Positions 9,339 to 18,503 of a stretch of DNA of 64,000 nucleotides are shown one piece after another. Where the stretch lies: assembly GCA_963768415.1 (NCBI GenBank), contig CAVYHX010000013.1, positions 12,752-76,751 on the forward strand, written 5' to 3'. Source of the DNA: CAVYHX01 sp963768415. Lineage in GTDB: Bacteria > Pseudomonadota > Gammaproteobacteria > UBA9214. The notes beneath the pieces were generated by a model. It was not told the origin of the DNA, ran no database searches, and was given only the letters and a program-made list of their open reading frames with translations. The stretch's first letter is position 1; each line of letters opens with the position of its first letter. The translations under genes and the position numbers were made by a program.

Positions 9339-10016
9339 CTAATCCCCACGCCGCGCGAACCAGATAATGTGCCGCGCACCCTTCGATCCATGCGCACGCA
9401 CACGCACCTCATCCACCTCGAATCCTGTCTTGCGCAAGCGTTGCACAAAATCACGATCCGGGCCAGCCGACCACACAGCCAGCACACCGCCGGGACGCAG
9501 CGCCGCATAGGAGGCATTCAGCCCGTCCATACCATAGAGCCAGTCGTTCTCCTTGCGCGTGAGCCCCTCGGGTCCGTTATCCACATCCAGCAGGATCGCA
9601 TCATAAGCCTGTTCACCGGCCCTTAGCATGCGGCCAACATCCCCCGCGCGCACGCGCACCCGGGGATCCTCGAGCGGATGACCGCTGTGCGCCCCTAGCG
9701 GGCCCCTGTTCCAGGCCACCACGGCCGGCACTAATTCTGCCACCACCACCTGGGCCTGGTCACCAACATGCCGGAGCGCCGCTGCCAGGGTGAACCCCAT
9801 GCCCAACCCGCCAATCAACAGTCGCGGCTGTTTGCAATCCGCCAGTCTGGCGCAGGTATGCTCAGCCAGCGCATCCTCGGAGCCATGTACCCGGCTGTTC
9901 ATCAGTTCGCCCTGGCCCACGACCGTGATGGAGAATTCATCACTGCGCTGATAAAGGCGCAGCTCCCCGCCGTTGCCGGGCACTTGTGCGCTATCGAGTA
10001 AAATCCAGGGCGTCAT
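9339..10016 (-). CDS. Spermidine-synthase-like SAM-fold protein
   Basis: The product has 225 residues. A Rossmann-type motif I (LLIGGLGMGFTLAAAL), an acidic residue after VVVAE and YDAILLDVDNGPEG match the spermine/spermidine synthase superfamily. The usual polyamine-binding signature is not evident, so it may be one of the many uncharacterised SpeE-like proteins with another aminopropyl or methyl transfer reaction. ATG 10016 is chosen so that it follows the upstream gene by 7 bases; a longer start would overlap that gene. It forms an apparent operon with the VF530 gene. Confidence 0.75.
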   Translation of the reverse strand: MTPWILLDSAQVPGNGGELRLYQRSDEFSITVVGQGELMNSRVHGSEDALAEHTCARLADCKQPRLLIGGLGMGFTLAAALRHVGDQAQVVVAELVPAVVAWNRGPLGAHSGHPLEDPRVRVRAGDVGRMLRAGEQAYDAILLDVDNGPEGLTRKENDWLYGMDGLNASYAALRPGGVLAVWSAGPDRDFVQRLRKTGFEVDEVRVRAHGSKGARHIIWFARRGD

Positions 10017-10023
10017 AAACGTC

Positions 10024-10251
10024 TCAATCTGTCGGCCCAATACTCCGCACATACAAGGCTTCCACTTTCTCTCTGGCCCAGGGGGTTCTCCGCAGAAACT
10101 TCAAACTGGATTTGATGCTGGGTTCATGCGTGAAACATTTGATGTTAACGGTCCGCCCCAATGTCTCCCAGCCATAACGATCGACCAGGCGAGTCAGCAT
10201 CATTTCCAGCGTCACGCCATGCAAAGGATTCCCGGGCTGGGAGTCGATCAT
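10024..10251 (-). CDS. VF530 family (DUF2132) DNA-binding protein
   Basis: The product has 75 residues with nearly the whole family consensus: NPLHGVTLEMMLTRLV, then GWETLG, IKCF, PSIKSSLKFLRRTPW and AREKVE. The family adopts a small helical DNA-binding fold, known from a Vibrio fischeri structure; its cellular role is not established. ATG 10251 is chosen because AGGTG stands 5 bases upstream. It lies just upstream of the SpeE-like gene on the same strand. Confidence 0.88.
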   Translation of the reverse strand: MIDSQPGNPLHGVTLEMMLTRLVDRYGWETLGRTVNIKCFTHEPSIKSSLKFLRRTPWAREKVEALYVRSIGPTD

Positions 10252-10326
10252 ACTGTCACCTGCTCCATTGACAGAGTGTAATTTGTCCGGGTCCAACTCC
10301 ATATAATCCCATGCAGCGACATCCTG

Positions 10327-10569
10327 TCAGCTCTTTTCCGCCTTTTTCACTCGAATCTTATTGCCGTCGACAACCCGGGCATTCAGCCCTTTGATGGCCA
10401 CCTTGGCCTCACCCGCGCGGGGCATTTCAACGAACCCGAAACCTTTGGACTTTCCAGTCACTTTATCCATCACCACCGTGCAATACTGGACATCCCCATA
10501 TTCGCTGAACAAGGCCAGCAGCACCGCTTGCGTCGTTTCCACAGATAAATTGCGTACCAGTATTTTCAT
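10327..10569 (-). CDS. RRM-domain RNA-binding protein
   Basis: The product has 80 residues and is essentially one RNA recognition motif: RNP2 ILVRNL near the N-terminus, RNP1 KGFGFVEM near residue 43, and a Lys-rich C-terminus. Bacterial proteins of this size are often linked to cold or stress, but the RNA target is unknown. It is encoded as a single gene upstream of the VF530 pair, with a 75-base gap. Confidence 0.9.
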   Translation of the reverse strand: MKILVRNLSVETTQAVLLALFSEYGDVQYCTVVMDKVTGKSKGFGFVEMPRAGEAKVAIKGLNARVVDGNKIRVKKAEKS

Positions 10570-10682
10570 AATTGCACCAACAAATGAGTTCCAGGATAGC
10601 TGGAATAACCGGGTTCAGTTCCTGACTGTTTGTAATATTCAGGATAACCGGGATCTGATCCCGGTATTCAGTTTTTTACCGA

Positions 10683-12029
10683 TCAGTATTGGCGGGCTGG
10701 TTGTGGATCGCCAACCCCGGCATCCGCAATCAAGCCAAGCCGGGCATACTCCTGCGCCAGCAGTGCGCTTGCACGCGCGTTACACGAAGCGGCCTGTTCC
10801 CCTGCCCCTATGGCGGTGCATGCCTGGCTCATGCGTTCCCATAACAGGTAGAAATCCGGTGTTTTTTCAACCAGGCGGGTATAGATGCGGATGGCTTCAG
10901 GCGCCCTGCCCGCGCGGTGCATGAGCATTGCCTGCACAAACGCCGGCTCGATGTCCGCAATAATTTCCCTGTATCCCGCGCTTTCAGTTGCGCTGCCTGT
11001 TGCTGCCAGAGATCCCTGTAAATCCATCAGCTGGGTGTAAAATGACAACCGGTCCGCCGCCGCCCTGGCATGGGTCCTGTTGGCGCGAAGGTACTGGTGC
11101 GCCTGGCGCCTGATACGTTTTCTGAGTTCGGCAGACTCGATCAGCCGGGTCAGGATATCGAGCATGTCTTCATCGTCCTTGAAAAGAAAACCGGTCTCGC
11201 CATGGACAATGCTGTCTGCATAGGGGGGGCCGTCCGAACAGACGGCAACGACACCACGCGATGCATACTCCAGGAATTTCCCGTCCGATCGACCGCTGCT
11301 GAAGTCATCGATCGTTGCGACAGCAAGGCCGATATCGATCGTCTTCAAAAAATCAAGGTAGGCCGACATGTCTCCGGTCGGACTTGCCTGTACATCGAGC
11401 CCGGCAGCGCGAAACAACTGGATGATTTCCGCTGCGGCCATGATGTGCAGCCGAACCTGATCCTTCAATGGCCATCGGGATAGCACACCGGCGATGCGCC
11501 TGGCGTCGTCGAAGTGCCCGATGGAGCCGGCCCAGCCGAGTACCGGTTGACGCTTCTTTACCGGTTTCAGCGCGGGGATGCTGATCAGCTGATTTGGGAA
11601 TACCGCATGCGCGGGATTCAGATCCCGGTATTTCTGTTCCAGGAACGGGCTGCTGAACTGGACAGCATTCGATGCCGCTGCGAGCGTGGCAATCGTTTCC
11701 TGAACTTCCCGGCTGGCATAAAATGCATGTCCGGGCAGATGCGCCGGGAATGCAGTGAAGTCATCTGAAATTTCGAATACCGTGACTTTCCCCTGTTGGC
11801 GCCGTTTCTGTATTACCGCGAGCAATCTCGCATCGGCGACCATCTGGATAACCAGCACATCACTGTCTACCAGTTCTTGCAGATGGTCAGGGTGACAGGA
11901 TTGTATGGCATGGACAGCAATGAACCGGCCCAGGGCCTTGCCGGGCCAGACGACACGATGCAGGTAATCGCCGGTCTGGCGGTCCTGTGGATGCGAAAAG
12001 AGGGTGCAGCGGAAACGGTTCATGGACAT
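10683..12029 (-). CDS. Glycosyltransferase, GT-B fold, with C-terminal helical tail
   Basis: The product has 448 residues. The C-terminal half of the catalytic domain shows the GT4-like signature GRSDGKFLEYASRG, then GETGFLFKDDEDM, in which the acidic residue binds the nucleotide-sugar donor. The last 90 residues look like TPR-type helices (APEAIRIYTRLVEKTPDFYLLWERMSQA), suggesting a protein-interaction arm. It probably acts on a cell-surface polysaccharide or a glycoprotein; donor and acceptor are unknown. It has no obvious operon partner. Confidence 0.8.
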   Translation of the reverse strand: MSMNRFRCTLFSHPQDRQTGDYLHRVVWPGKALGRFIAVHAIQSCHPDHLQELVDSDVLVIQMVADARLLAVIQKRRQQGKVTVFEISDDFTAFPAHLPGHAFYASREVQETIATLAAASNAVQFSSPFLEQKYRDLNPAHAVFPNQLISIPALKPVKKRQPVLGWAGSIGHFDDARRIAGVLSRWPLKDQVRLHIMAAAEIIQLFRAAGLDVQASPTGDMSAYLDFLKTIDIGLAVATIDDFSSGRSDGKFLEYASRGVVAVCSDGPPYADSIVHGETGFLFKDDEDMLDILTRLIESAELRKRIRRQAHQYLRANRTHARAAADRLSFYTQLMDLQGSLAATGSATESAGYREIIADIEPAFVQAMLMHRAGRAPEAIRIYTRLVEKTPDFYLLWERMSQACTAIGAGEQAASCNARASALLAQEYARLGLIADAGVGDPQPARQY

Positions 12030-12161
12030 GGATGAACGGGTTGGCTAACCGAAGTATGGAATGACCGGGGCCGGATACCGGCAGTCCGCAGCTTGCCCCG
12101 GTGGAAATATGCTATCCGGCCGCACCTGACCGGGATACGACGCTTGCCTGCCCATTATCAC

Positions 12162-12860
12162 TCAGTAAGTAATCAGCAGGGGTTTATAGGCAAAAATCGC
12201 ACTCAGATGATGCAGCACTGCGTGCTGACCCTGGCCGGCCCAGATGGCATTCAGTTCCTGCTGCACGATTTGATAGCGCCGCTCCAGGTCAGTCTCGTCG
12301 GCATGGGCGGCGGCAAGTTCGCCGACCAGATCCAGCCACATGCGACTGGCGCCCATAATCAGCGCCGGCCAGGTTTTCTGTACCGGCAAGGACCAGTGGC
12401 TGTCACTGGTATCCTCGATGGCTGGCCTGGAGACCTGGTGCACATCATCGAACCCGACCCAGGTTACCTTGTCCTCCTCCTGCAAGCGCACCAGCACCGG
12501 ATTTTCGGCAATATCTTTGTAGATACGCCGCGCGCCGTCCGGGGTGCTGTAGAAAATAAAACTGAACACATGTCCGTGGTTGTCTTTGCCAGCGCGCCGG
12601 TGCACGCGCCAGATCTGGATATCCCGGTAGTGGGACTCGAATACCGGCGCAATGACCTCACCGGCCAGCAGCGTACCGAGATACCAGCTCGGTGGATCAT
12701 CCTCCGAACGGGCCATCCGGAAACGCGCATACCACCAGCCCTCCCCGTCCGGCAGACTGTCCTGGACTGGCTGCATCTCAACCTGCTGCGGCTGAACTGC
12801 CGCACATCCCCACAAGCCGCACAGCAACAAAACGCTGAGTATCTGCCTATATGTTATCAA
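12162..12860 (-). CDS. Putative lipoprotein
   Basis: The product has 232 residues. The N-terminus is a lipoprotein signal (LSVLLLCGLWGCAA) with the lipidated Cys near residue 19. The mature part is rich in Trp and Tyr and includes WWYARFRMARSEDDPPSWYLG; no family was recognised. The start is TTG at 12860, supported by GGGAGG six bases upstream. The RAYT element begins 26 bases upstream of the start, so the native promoter may have been displaced. Confidence 0.65.
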   Translation of the reverse strand: MITYRQILSVLLLCGLWGCAAVQPQQVEMQPVQDSLPDGEGWWYARFRMARSEDDPPSWYLGTLLAGEVIAPVFESHYRDIQIWRVHRRAGKDNHGHVFSFIFYSTPDGARRIYKDIAENPVLVRLQEEDKVTWVGFDDVHQVSRPAIEDTSDSHWSLPVQKTWPALIMGASRMWLDLVGELAAAHADETDLERRYQIVQQELNAIWAGQGQHAVLHHLSAIFAYKPLLITY

Positions 12861-12885
12861 TGCCTGCCTCCCGGGTCGTTTTATA

Positions 12886-13678
12886 ATTCCGGGGACAGTA
12901 TACCTAATTAAACCATACTGCCCCTTGTGTCCGGCCTCCTCTTGGGGCCAGGCCGCGCGGGCTTCAGCGCACGGCCCGCCAGTTTCTCCGCGGTTTCTAT
13001 AAATGCCTCATTCCCGAGCGGGCGGCCGGTGCGGGTGTGTTTGCGGAGAGTATCAAGCCCCTGCGGTGAATCGGTTTGCTGAAGATAGGCTTCCCAGTTG
13101 CCTATTCGAGCGAGCATAGGTGCCACTTGCACGAGGTGGTCATCCAGACCTCGAAGATGCGCCTGCGCACTGGACCAGGGCCAGCCCCCGGCATGCGTGA
13201 CCAGGCACGCACGCACCGGGTTCAGTTCAACGTAGCGTACAGCTGCAATCAGGTGTTTCTCATCCATCGGAAATGAGTGAAATCGTTCCTGCCAGAGATG
13301 GCCCCGCCAGCCATGACGGAAATTTATCCGGCGCGTGTAATGCCGATGCGCTTCAGCAAGTGACTTACGCAACCCGTCAGGGCATTGTGGCACCAGAACA
13401 AGATGAACATGATTGGGCATCAGGCAATATGCCCAGCACTGCGTGTGTGTCGCGGCGCAGCCCTGAGCAATATATTCCAGGTATGCCTGATAGTCACCGC
13501 GACTAAAGAAGACCTCTTGCCTTCGATTACCCCTTTGGGTGACATGATGCGGATACCCGGGCAGAACAATCCGTGCAATACGCGCCATACTGTTCCTCCT
13601 TGAACAGCTTTATAAGCACTCTACATCGGTAATTGCACATAGCGCGATAGGATAATTAAGTATACTGTCCCCGGAATT
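12886..13678 (-). mobile_element. Full RAYT element with inverted ends
   Basis: The ends AATTCCGGGGACAGTATACC (left) and their inverse, ending GTATACTGTCCCCGGAATT (right), enclose a single transposase gene. These ends recur in three short derivatives and one solo copy in this window, so the element or its relatives have moved here repeatedly. Confidence 0.85.
12908..13588 (-). CDS. REP-associated tyrosine transposase (Y1, IS200-like)
   Basis: The product has 226 residues. The HUH motif is NHVHLVL (His60, His62), and the candidate nucleophile is Tyr84 in HRHYTRRIN. GYPHHVTQRGNRR near the N-terminus is typical of RAYT transposases. These enzymes cut single-stranded DNA at hairpin-bearing ends. 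All key residues are present and the frame is open, so the enzyme may be active. The C-terminal 45 codons are what remains in the three short derivatives nearby. Confidence 0.92.
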   Translation of the reverse strand: MARIARIVLPGYPHHVTQRGNRRQEVFFSRGDYQAYLEYIAQGCAATHTQCWAYCLMPNHVHLVLVPQCPDGLRKSLAEAHRHYTRRINFRHGWRGHLWQERFHSFPMDEKHLIAAVRYVELNPVRACLVTHAGGWPWSSAQAHLRGLDDHLVQVAPMLARIGNWEAYLQQTDSPQGLDTLRKHTRTGRPLGNEAFIETAEKLAGRALKPARPGPKRRPDTRGSMV

Positions 13679-13681
13679 ACC

Positions 13682-15710
13682 CTACAGGTTGGGTCCCTTC
13701 ATGACGCGCCACCAGTTCAGGGCGCTTAGTTGCTGGTAACGCAGACGGAGTTCGTCCGTCCTGGCGTTATTAGTGAGCGGCTGGCCGTGGTGATCCTGGA
13801 TCTGGTTCTGTGATGAAACGTCCAGCACCAGGTCGGGAGTGACGACGGCGTTGCTCCCGTAACCGATCGGAGGCGCTGCAGGATCCAGCATGTTATGTCC
13901 AAATGAGTAGTATTCAAATCCACGCGGGGCGCTGAGTTCAATCAGCGTGGGTATCACGTCAAGATGACTGCCGATGAAGTGCTGGGGCCGCGGCACATCC
14001 CGGAGGACTTCGGGACCGTAGAGAATAAATGGCACAGCGCGCTGGACGAGTAATGTTTGGCGCTTGTTGAATTCACGTCGGGACCAATGATCCCCGGTGA
14101 TGGCGAAGAGGGCGAGGGGAAATCGATTCTCCGCCGTTGCGACGAAATCGCCCAGCGCTTTGTCGGCATACCAAAGGTGACCGAGGACTCGCGTTTGTTC
14201 CTCGTTGTATCCGCGCGCGGCGAACTCCTTCGCGAGCGCCTGACGGGGAAATCCTTTCGCATCGATGTCCACGCTGAAGGGGGCATGATACGAAATGGTC
14301 ATGATTATGTTGAAGGTCGGTTGGTCGCTGGGCATCCCGAGCGCGAAGTCGAACAGTTCTTCATCGGGAACGCCCCATTCGTTGTGGGGCTGATCTGAGG
14401 CTATTTCGACGCCGCTGTGGACTTCGTCAAAACCCTGTTCGCGGCAGAATTCGCCGATTCTTTGCCAGCTCAGGTAGCCGGGATAAAAGAACCGGGTGCG
14501 ATAGCCAAGCGATTTGAAGATTGCCGCCGGCGCCATAGGCAGTCCCCTGGTCGGCAAGGGTTGGTAGTTCACGTTGAAGCCGGTATCGAGGGTGCCGGAG
14601 ATCAGCGCGGACAGACTGGCAATGGTATGGTCCCCGCCCGAGAGGAAAGCATCCGCGGCAAAGCCTGCGTGGCCCAGGGCGATCAAACGGTCGTTGACAT
14701 GGAGCCCCAGGTTTTCCGGCTGCATTCCCCAGGTGTCGTAGCTTTCCTCGACGATTATGAAAATGTGCCGGGGTGGCACCGACGGGGAACCGGGCGCGAT
14801 GCGTTTCAGGTGTTCATCGAGGTTTGTCACGTCAGTGACTTTCGGGAACCAATCCCGCGCCGCCGCGCGGATGTCGCCACCGGGAAGGATTGCGGCAAGG
14901 CCTTTCGAGTGCGCGAGGGTTTGATGGTTGCGAATGGCGCGCTTGAGCGCTGCGAATGGGTTGAGGACCAGCTTGTTCAGAAAGACGTCGTTCGTTGTGG
15001 CGGCGGCGGTGACCTGGACCGGCCTGTTGTCGAATGATGCGCGCATGCCGGTGATCAGCAGGGAAACGACTACGACTGGTGTTGCCCACTGGCGCCAGCT
15101 CGATGCAAGCGCGGGCGAAAGCGGGAAACGCCGCAATGCTGTGTGCCCTGCGACTCCGCCCTGCCCAGATCAGGCCTGCGATCAGCGTTGCCGCCATGAA
15201 CATCAGCAGGAAGACTGGATAACTTTTCCAAATGGTTTGGGCGATGGCGGTGCGGTCATCGAATAGTAAACCGAAAATCCAGTGGTTGAATTGATCGTGG
15301 TACTCGTGAAAATAACCCACATCCACGATGAAGATCAGGACGCAAAGCGCGGTGAGTGTAACTGCCCAAACCCGGCGAATCCGTGCAGGCCACTGGCCAA
15401 GGGGGCGAAAGAAGGAAATCAATGTCAGCGCCACGACAGGAGCGACGCCGTAGCTGGCCATCGAAATATCGAATCGAAGGCCGCTTGCAAAGCATTTCAA
15501 TACTTCATTGAAATCACTTTCCGGCGCAAGTTCGTGCCTGAACAGAACCAGTAACAGGGCGCGAAACGCCACCATCATCAGCATAAGTGCCAGCCACAAA
15601 GCTAAATCGGCATGGAGATTCCGAAGCGCGTGTATGCCGGAAAATCCGGATTGCGCGGAGTCAATGCCAGCAACCTTGGAGGGAAGTGACGGGATTTTGC
15701 TTTGGGTCAT
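13682..15710 (-). pseudogene. LtaS-like membrane sulfatase / phosphoglycerol transferase (one frameshift)
   Basis: Reading from ATG 15710, the first 200 residues hold about five membrane helices, the last being FLLMFMAATLIAGLIWAG. The frame then switches near 15140; deleting one base, for example in CCC at 15146-15148, joins it to the frame ending at 13682. The second part is a sulfatase-fold domain: HIFIIVEESYDTW with the metal-binding acidic residues, GGDHTIASLSALISG with the likely catalytic Thr, and ITGDHWSRR. Family members transfer phosphoglycerol or phosphoethanolamine onto envelope glycans or lipids. The gene is probably intact in the organism. Confidence 0.75.
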
Positions 15711-15948
15711 GACTGGTTAAGGGATCTGTTGCGGTACGAATTCTGGATCAGATGACACAAATCCTGTTGCCAGGATGGATCTGAAACCCGGACTATTTCA
15801 AGTACAGGTGGAACGTATGCTAGCTGATACCACGAATTCTATTCAGCCGGAACCTGTCGTCCGCAATAATTGAATCCCGCTGATTCCTAATTATGCAGTT
15901 ACCTCTGCATCGCGCCGTTGCCAATGATGCGGCAAGATACTGCCCGCA

Positions 15949-16333
15949 ATGGATGGTGTCAAAACGATAATCACACTGCTCGGCGACCTGGCCATATTTC
16001 TCTGGCTCTTTCTACGTCCGCAGGGCGCACTCGCGGCAGAAAACATCTTCCTGCGTAAACAATTGGCTACGTTCCAGGAGCGGAAGGCCAGGCCTCACCG
16101 GCCAGACATACCGATCCGAATTGTACTCGTGCTGATTTCCAGGTTATTCAACTGGCGTGACTGACTGGTTGTTGTCCAGCCCCGGACATTAGTCCGATGG
16201 CACCGTCAGGGCTTTCGCCTGTACTGGCGCTGGAAATCACGACCAGGACGACCACCGAAACCCGTCAAACTCAGGCAACTGATCCGCGAAATGGCCATGA
16301 GTAATCCGTCCTGGGGCGAGGCGCGCATTGCCA
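15949..16333 (+). pseudogene. Integrase-type transposase remnant (5' part)
   Basis: The frame starts at ATG 15949 and reads AAENIFLRKQLATFQER, stops at TGA 16162, and continues in the same frame with VQPRTLVRWHRQGFRLYW and NPSWGEARIA. These are N-terminal features of rve-type transposases (helix-turn-helix plus the xPxWGxxRIA motif). It is broken by a nonsense codon and cut off near 16333, where a hairpin repeat begins. It is related in type to the intact copy at 30.9 kb, but not identical to it. Confidence 0.7.
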
Positions 16334-16356
16334 AAGGAAAAAAGCAAAGGAAAAAA

Positions 16357-16406
16357 GTGTCAGAGCACATTTATCTCTAATATAAGGAGAAAATGTGCTC
16401 TGACAC
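16357..16406. repeat. Perfect inverted repeat, third REP-like family
   Basis: GTGTCAGAGCACATTT at 16357-16372 is perfectly inverted at 16391-16406 around an 18-base loop. TGACACCTATTTTA is then repeated twice in tandem. It lies at the breakpoint of the transposase remnant and could be a RAYT target hairpin of another family. Confidence 0.7.
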
Positions 16407-16436
16407 CTATTTTATGACACCTATTTTAAAAGCAAT

Positions 16437-16464
16437 TTGATATGCTGGGCACTTTATATATAAT
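16437..16464 (+). promoter_or_regulatory. Sigma-70-type promoter for the OmpA-family gene
   Basis: TTGATA at 16437 and TATAAT at 16459 are separated by 16 bases in an AT-rich stretch, 46 bases before the ATG of the OmpA-family gene. Confidence 0.6.
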
Positions 16465-16509
16465 TATTTAATTATATTACCAACAAATAACTATCCAGGA
16501 GAGCCGTTC

Positions 16510-17295
16510 ATGACAACGCGCACGCTGATTATTTCACTGGTCCTTGCCGTGACTACCCTGTTATCGACTGCTAGCCAGGCCTGGTGGGGGGACCCATGGC
16601 ATGGCTACAACGGCTACAACGGCTGGGGCCCGATGCATGGCTATACGGGTGGCGATGTCGGCTTCAACATGAACTTCCGCGGACGCGGCCATGGCCGCGG
16701 TTACGGCTACGGACGCGGTTACAGTTACGGATATCCGTACTACGCACCGGTCGCTTACTACCCACCGGTCGCCTACTATGCACCGCCACCCGTACCGGCA
16801 CCGGCACCCGTTGTGATCGAACAACCGGTGGTCATCGACAGTGACAACGACAGCATCGCCGATACCCGGGACCTGTGCCCGGACACGCCAGCCGGTACCG
16901 AGGTCGAATTCACCGGTTGCCCCAAGGACCAACCGATCACCCTCAGGGGTGTGAACTTCAAGCTCGACTCCGCAGAACTCACCCCGGAATCCAGCGACAT
17001 CCTCGATGTGGTTGCCAATACGCTCAGCAGCCACACGGAAGTCACCGTCGAAGTCGGTGGTCATACCGACAGCCAGGGTGATGATGCCTACAACCTGGAC
17101 CTGTCTGCACGTCGCGCCAGTACCGTGCGTGATTACCTGATTACACACGGCGTTCCGGCGGCCAACCTGACATCTGCCGGTTACGGTGAAACGCGCCTGA
17201 TCGACATGGCTCAAACACCCGGGGCACATGCCATTAACCGTCGCGTGGAACTGATACGCACCGATATATCAGCTACACAGGTGACACAACAGTAA
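16510..17295 (+). CDS. OmpA-family protein with Gly/Tyr-rich region and TSP3-type motif
   Basis: The product has 261 residues. A signal peptide ends near TASQA. A Gly/Tyr/Arg-rich stretch follows (GRGHGRGYGYGRGYSYG), then Tyr/Pro repeats (YYAPVAYYPPVAYYAPPP). The calcium-binding thrombospondin type 3 motif DSDNDSIADTRDLCPDTPAG comes next, then a C-terminal OmpA domain with GHTDSQGDDAYNLDLSARRA and INRRVEL. The OmpA domain should bind peptidoglycan in the periplasm. CAGGAG precedes the ATG by 8 bases. The low-complexity region recalls sulfur-globule and structural proteins, but that is only a resemblance. Confidence 0.85.
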   Translation: MTTRTLIISLVLAVTTLLSTASQAWWGDPWHGYNGYNGWGPMHGYTGGDVGFNMNFRGRGHGRGYGYGRGYSYGYPYYAPVAYYPPVAYYAPPPVPAPAPVVIEQPVVIDSDNDSIADTRDLCPDTPAGTEVEFTGCPKDQPITLRGVNFKLDSAELTPESSDILDVVANTLSSHTEVTVEVGGHTDSQGDDAYNLDLSARRASTVRDYLITHGVPAANLTSAGYGETRLIDMAQTPGAHAINRRVELIRTDISATQVTQQ

Positions 17296-17476
17296 TTCAG
17301 GGGACAGTATACCTATTTATACTGTCAGTCCCTGTTGTCCGATATTCTCTTACGACCAGGCCGTGCGGGCTTCAGCGTAAACCCAGTCAGTTCCTCTGCC
17401 AATTCTATAAATGTCTCATCACCGCATGGTCAGCCGGTTTGGGTGCGTTTGCATTAAGTATACTGTCCCCGGAATT
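17294..17476. mobile_element. 183-bp MITE derived from the RAYT element (copy 1)
   Basis: Both transposon ends are present around a short segment matching the last 40 codons of the RAYT gene (for example TTCTATAAATGTCTCAT). The rest of the gene is deleted. It abuts the stop of the OmpA-family gene. Confidence 0.85.
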
Positions 17477-17489
17477 CCTTTATTTGCTG

Positions 17490-18239
17490 TCAGCGTCCGT
17501 TTTTGAAAACAATATCACCATACCAGGCAACGGCAGATTCCTGCGTGTTATCCGTATCAGTCATGATGGCCACACCAGAAATCATTGCAGGCTCCTCACC
17601 GAATGCTGTTTTGTAATCAGCATAGACATTACGCCGCTCCGTTATCCACTGCTGTGCTTTCGCGTCTCCTCCTTCGACAACAAACATCATGACCCGGTCG
17701 GTGTAGGGATTTTCAATCATGGCACCGGCCGTGCTGTTACTTCCCCAGATATAGGTAATCGCCCGGTACGGCACGTCCTGACCGTAGATGAGACGGGCGG
17801 CCCGGTAGCGCAGACGCTCAAGGTAACTGGCCTGCCCGGGATCAAAGGCAAAGGTTATGTAGATCCTGGCTGGATAGTCATCCCCGGTCTTGCGAGTGAC
17901 ATCGCCCTTGCGCAGGATATTTTCGACCTTCCAGCGCCACTGGATGATCGGATAGTCTTTTGGTGACAGCGAGAGTGGCCTCATCAGTCCGGAGGCGGAC
18001 TGTTCACTGACCGCCTTGATGACCACGGTGCCCGCATCAGCTACCAGCGAATAATCGGTGTAGCGATCGATCCCCTTGAACGAAAGTGGCTGCCAGCCAG
18101 CAGGCTGCTTTTCACCGGCAATGCTCCTGGAGAACAGCCCTGCTGCAATCTCGACAGGCTGGGCAGACGGCCATCCTGTCCCAGCCAGCAGGATGACAAG
18201 CAACAACACCGCACTACTTCGTTTCATATTGGTGAGCAT
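17490..18239 (-). CDS. DUF3047 family secreted protein
   Basis: The product has 249 residues with a signal peptide. Family landmarks are all present: IIQWRWKVENIL, GDDYPARIYITFAFD, YRAITYIWGS, NPYTDRVMMFVVEGG, W-ERRNVYADYK-FGEEP and GVAIMTDTDNTQESAVAWYGDI. The function of DUF3047 is not established; the fold is probably a beta-sandwich. The start could be ATG 18239 or the in-frame ATG 18227; neither has a clear ribosome site. Confidence 0.85.
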   Translation of the reverse strand: MLTNMKRSSAVLLLVILLAGTGWPSAQPVEIAAGLFSRSIAGEKQPAGWQPLSFKGIDRYTDYSLVADAGTVVIKAVSEQSASGLMRPLSLSPKDYPIIQWRWKVENILRKGDVTRKTGDDYPARIYITFAFDPGQASYLERLRYRAARLIYGQDVPYRAITYIWGSNSTAGAMIENPYTDRVMMFVVEGGDAKAQQWITERRNVYADYKTAFGEEPAMISGVAIMTDTDNTQESAVAWYGDIVFKNGR

Positions 18240-18503
18240 ATTTATTCGACAAATATATTATCAGGCATGCAGGTGAGCATAACTCACCTGCGATTGGCTC
18301 CACAGGCCACCAACAGATCGAAGAAGTTCACGAAATGATTGAATGGTGAGTCGTGAAGGATTACTCGGACTGCGCCCTCGTCCCTTCGGTGTCAGCGTCG
18401 CTTATCCGGAGAATTATATACCGGAGGTATTCTCTATACCGGGGGAAGTCCACTCTTATCTCAACCGTCAGTGGAAACCGAGTAAAACCCGAGACAACTG
18501 AGA
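18240..18503. other. Intergenic region with perfect palindrome at 18269-18291
   Basis: GCAGGTGAG and CTCACCTGC flank a 5-base loop, 30 bases upstream of the DUF3047 start on the minus strand and just before GATAATATATT, a plausible -10. It may be an operator. I see nothing coding in the rest. Confidence 0.45.

Noticed and set aside
10640..10680. Terminator between the glycosyltransferase and RRM genes
   Set aside because: The hairpin CCGGGATCTGATCCCGG has its T-run on the plus strand, while the flanking genes run on the minus strand; on that strand no T-run follows.
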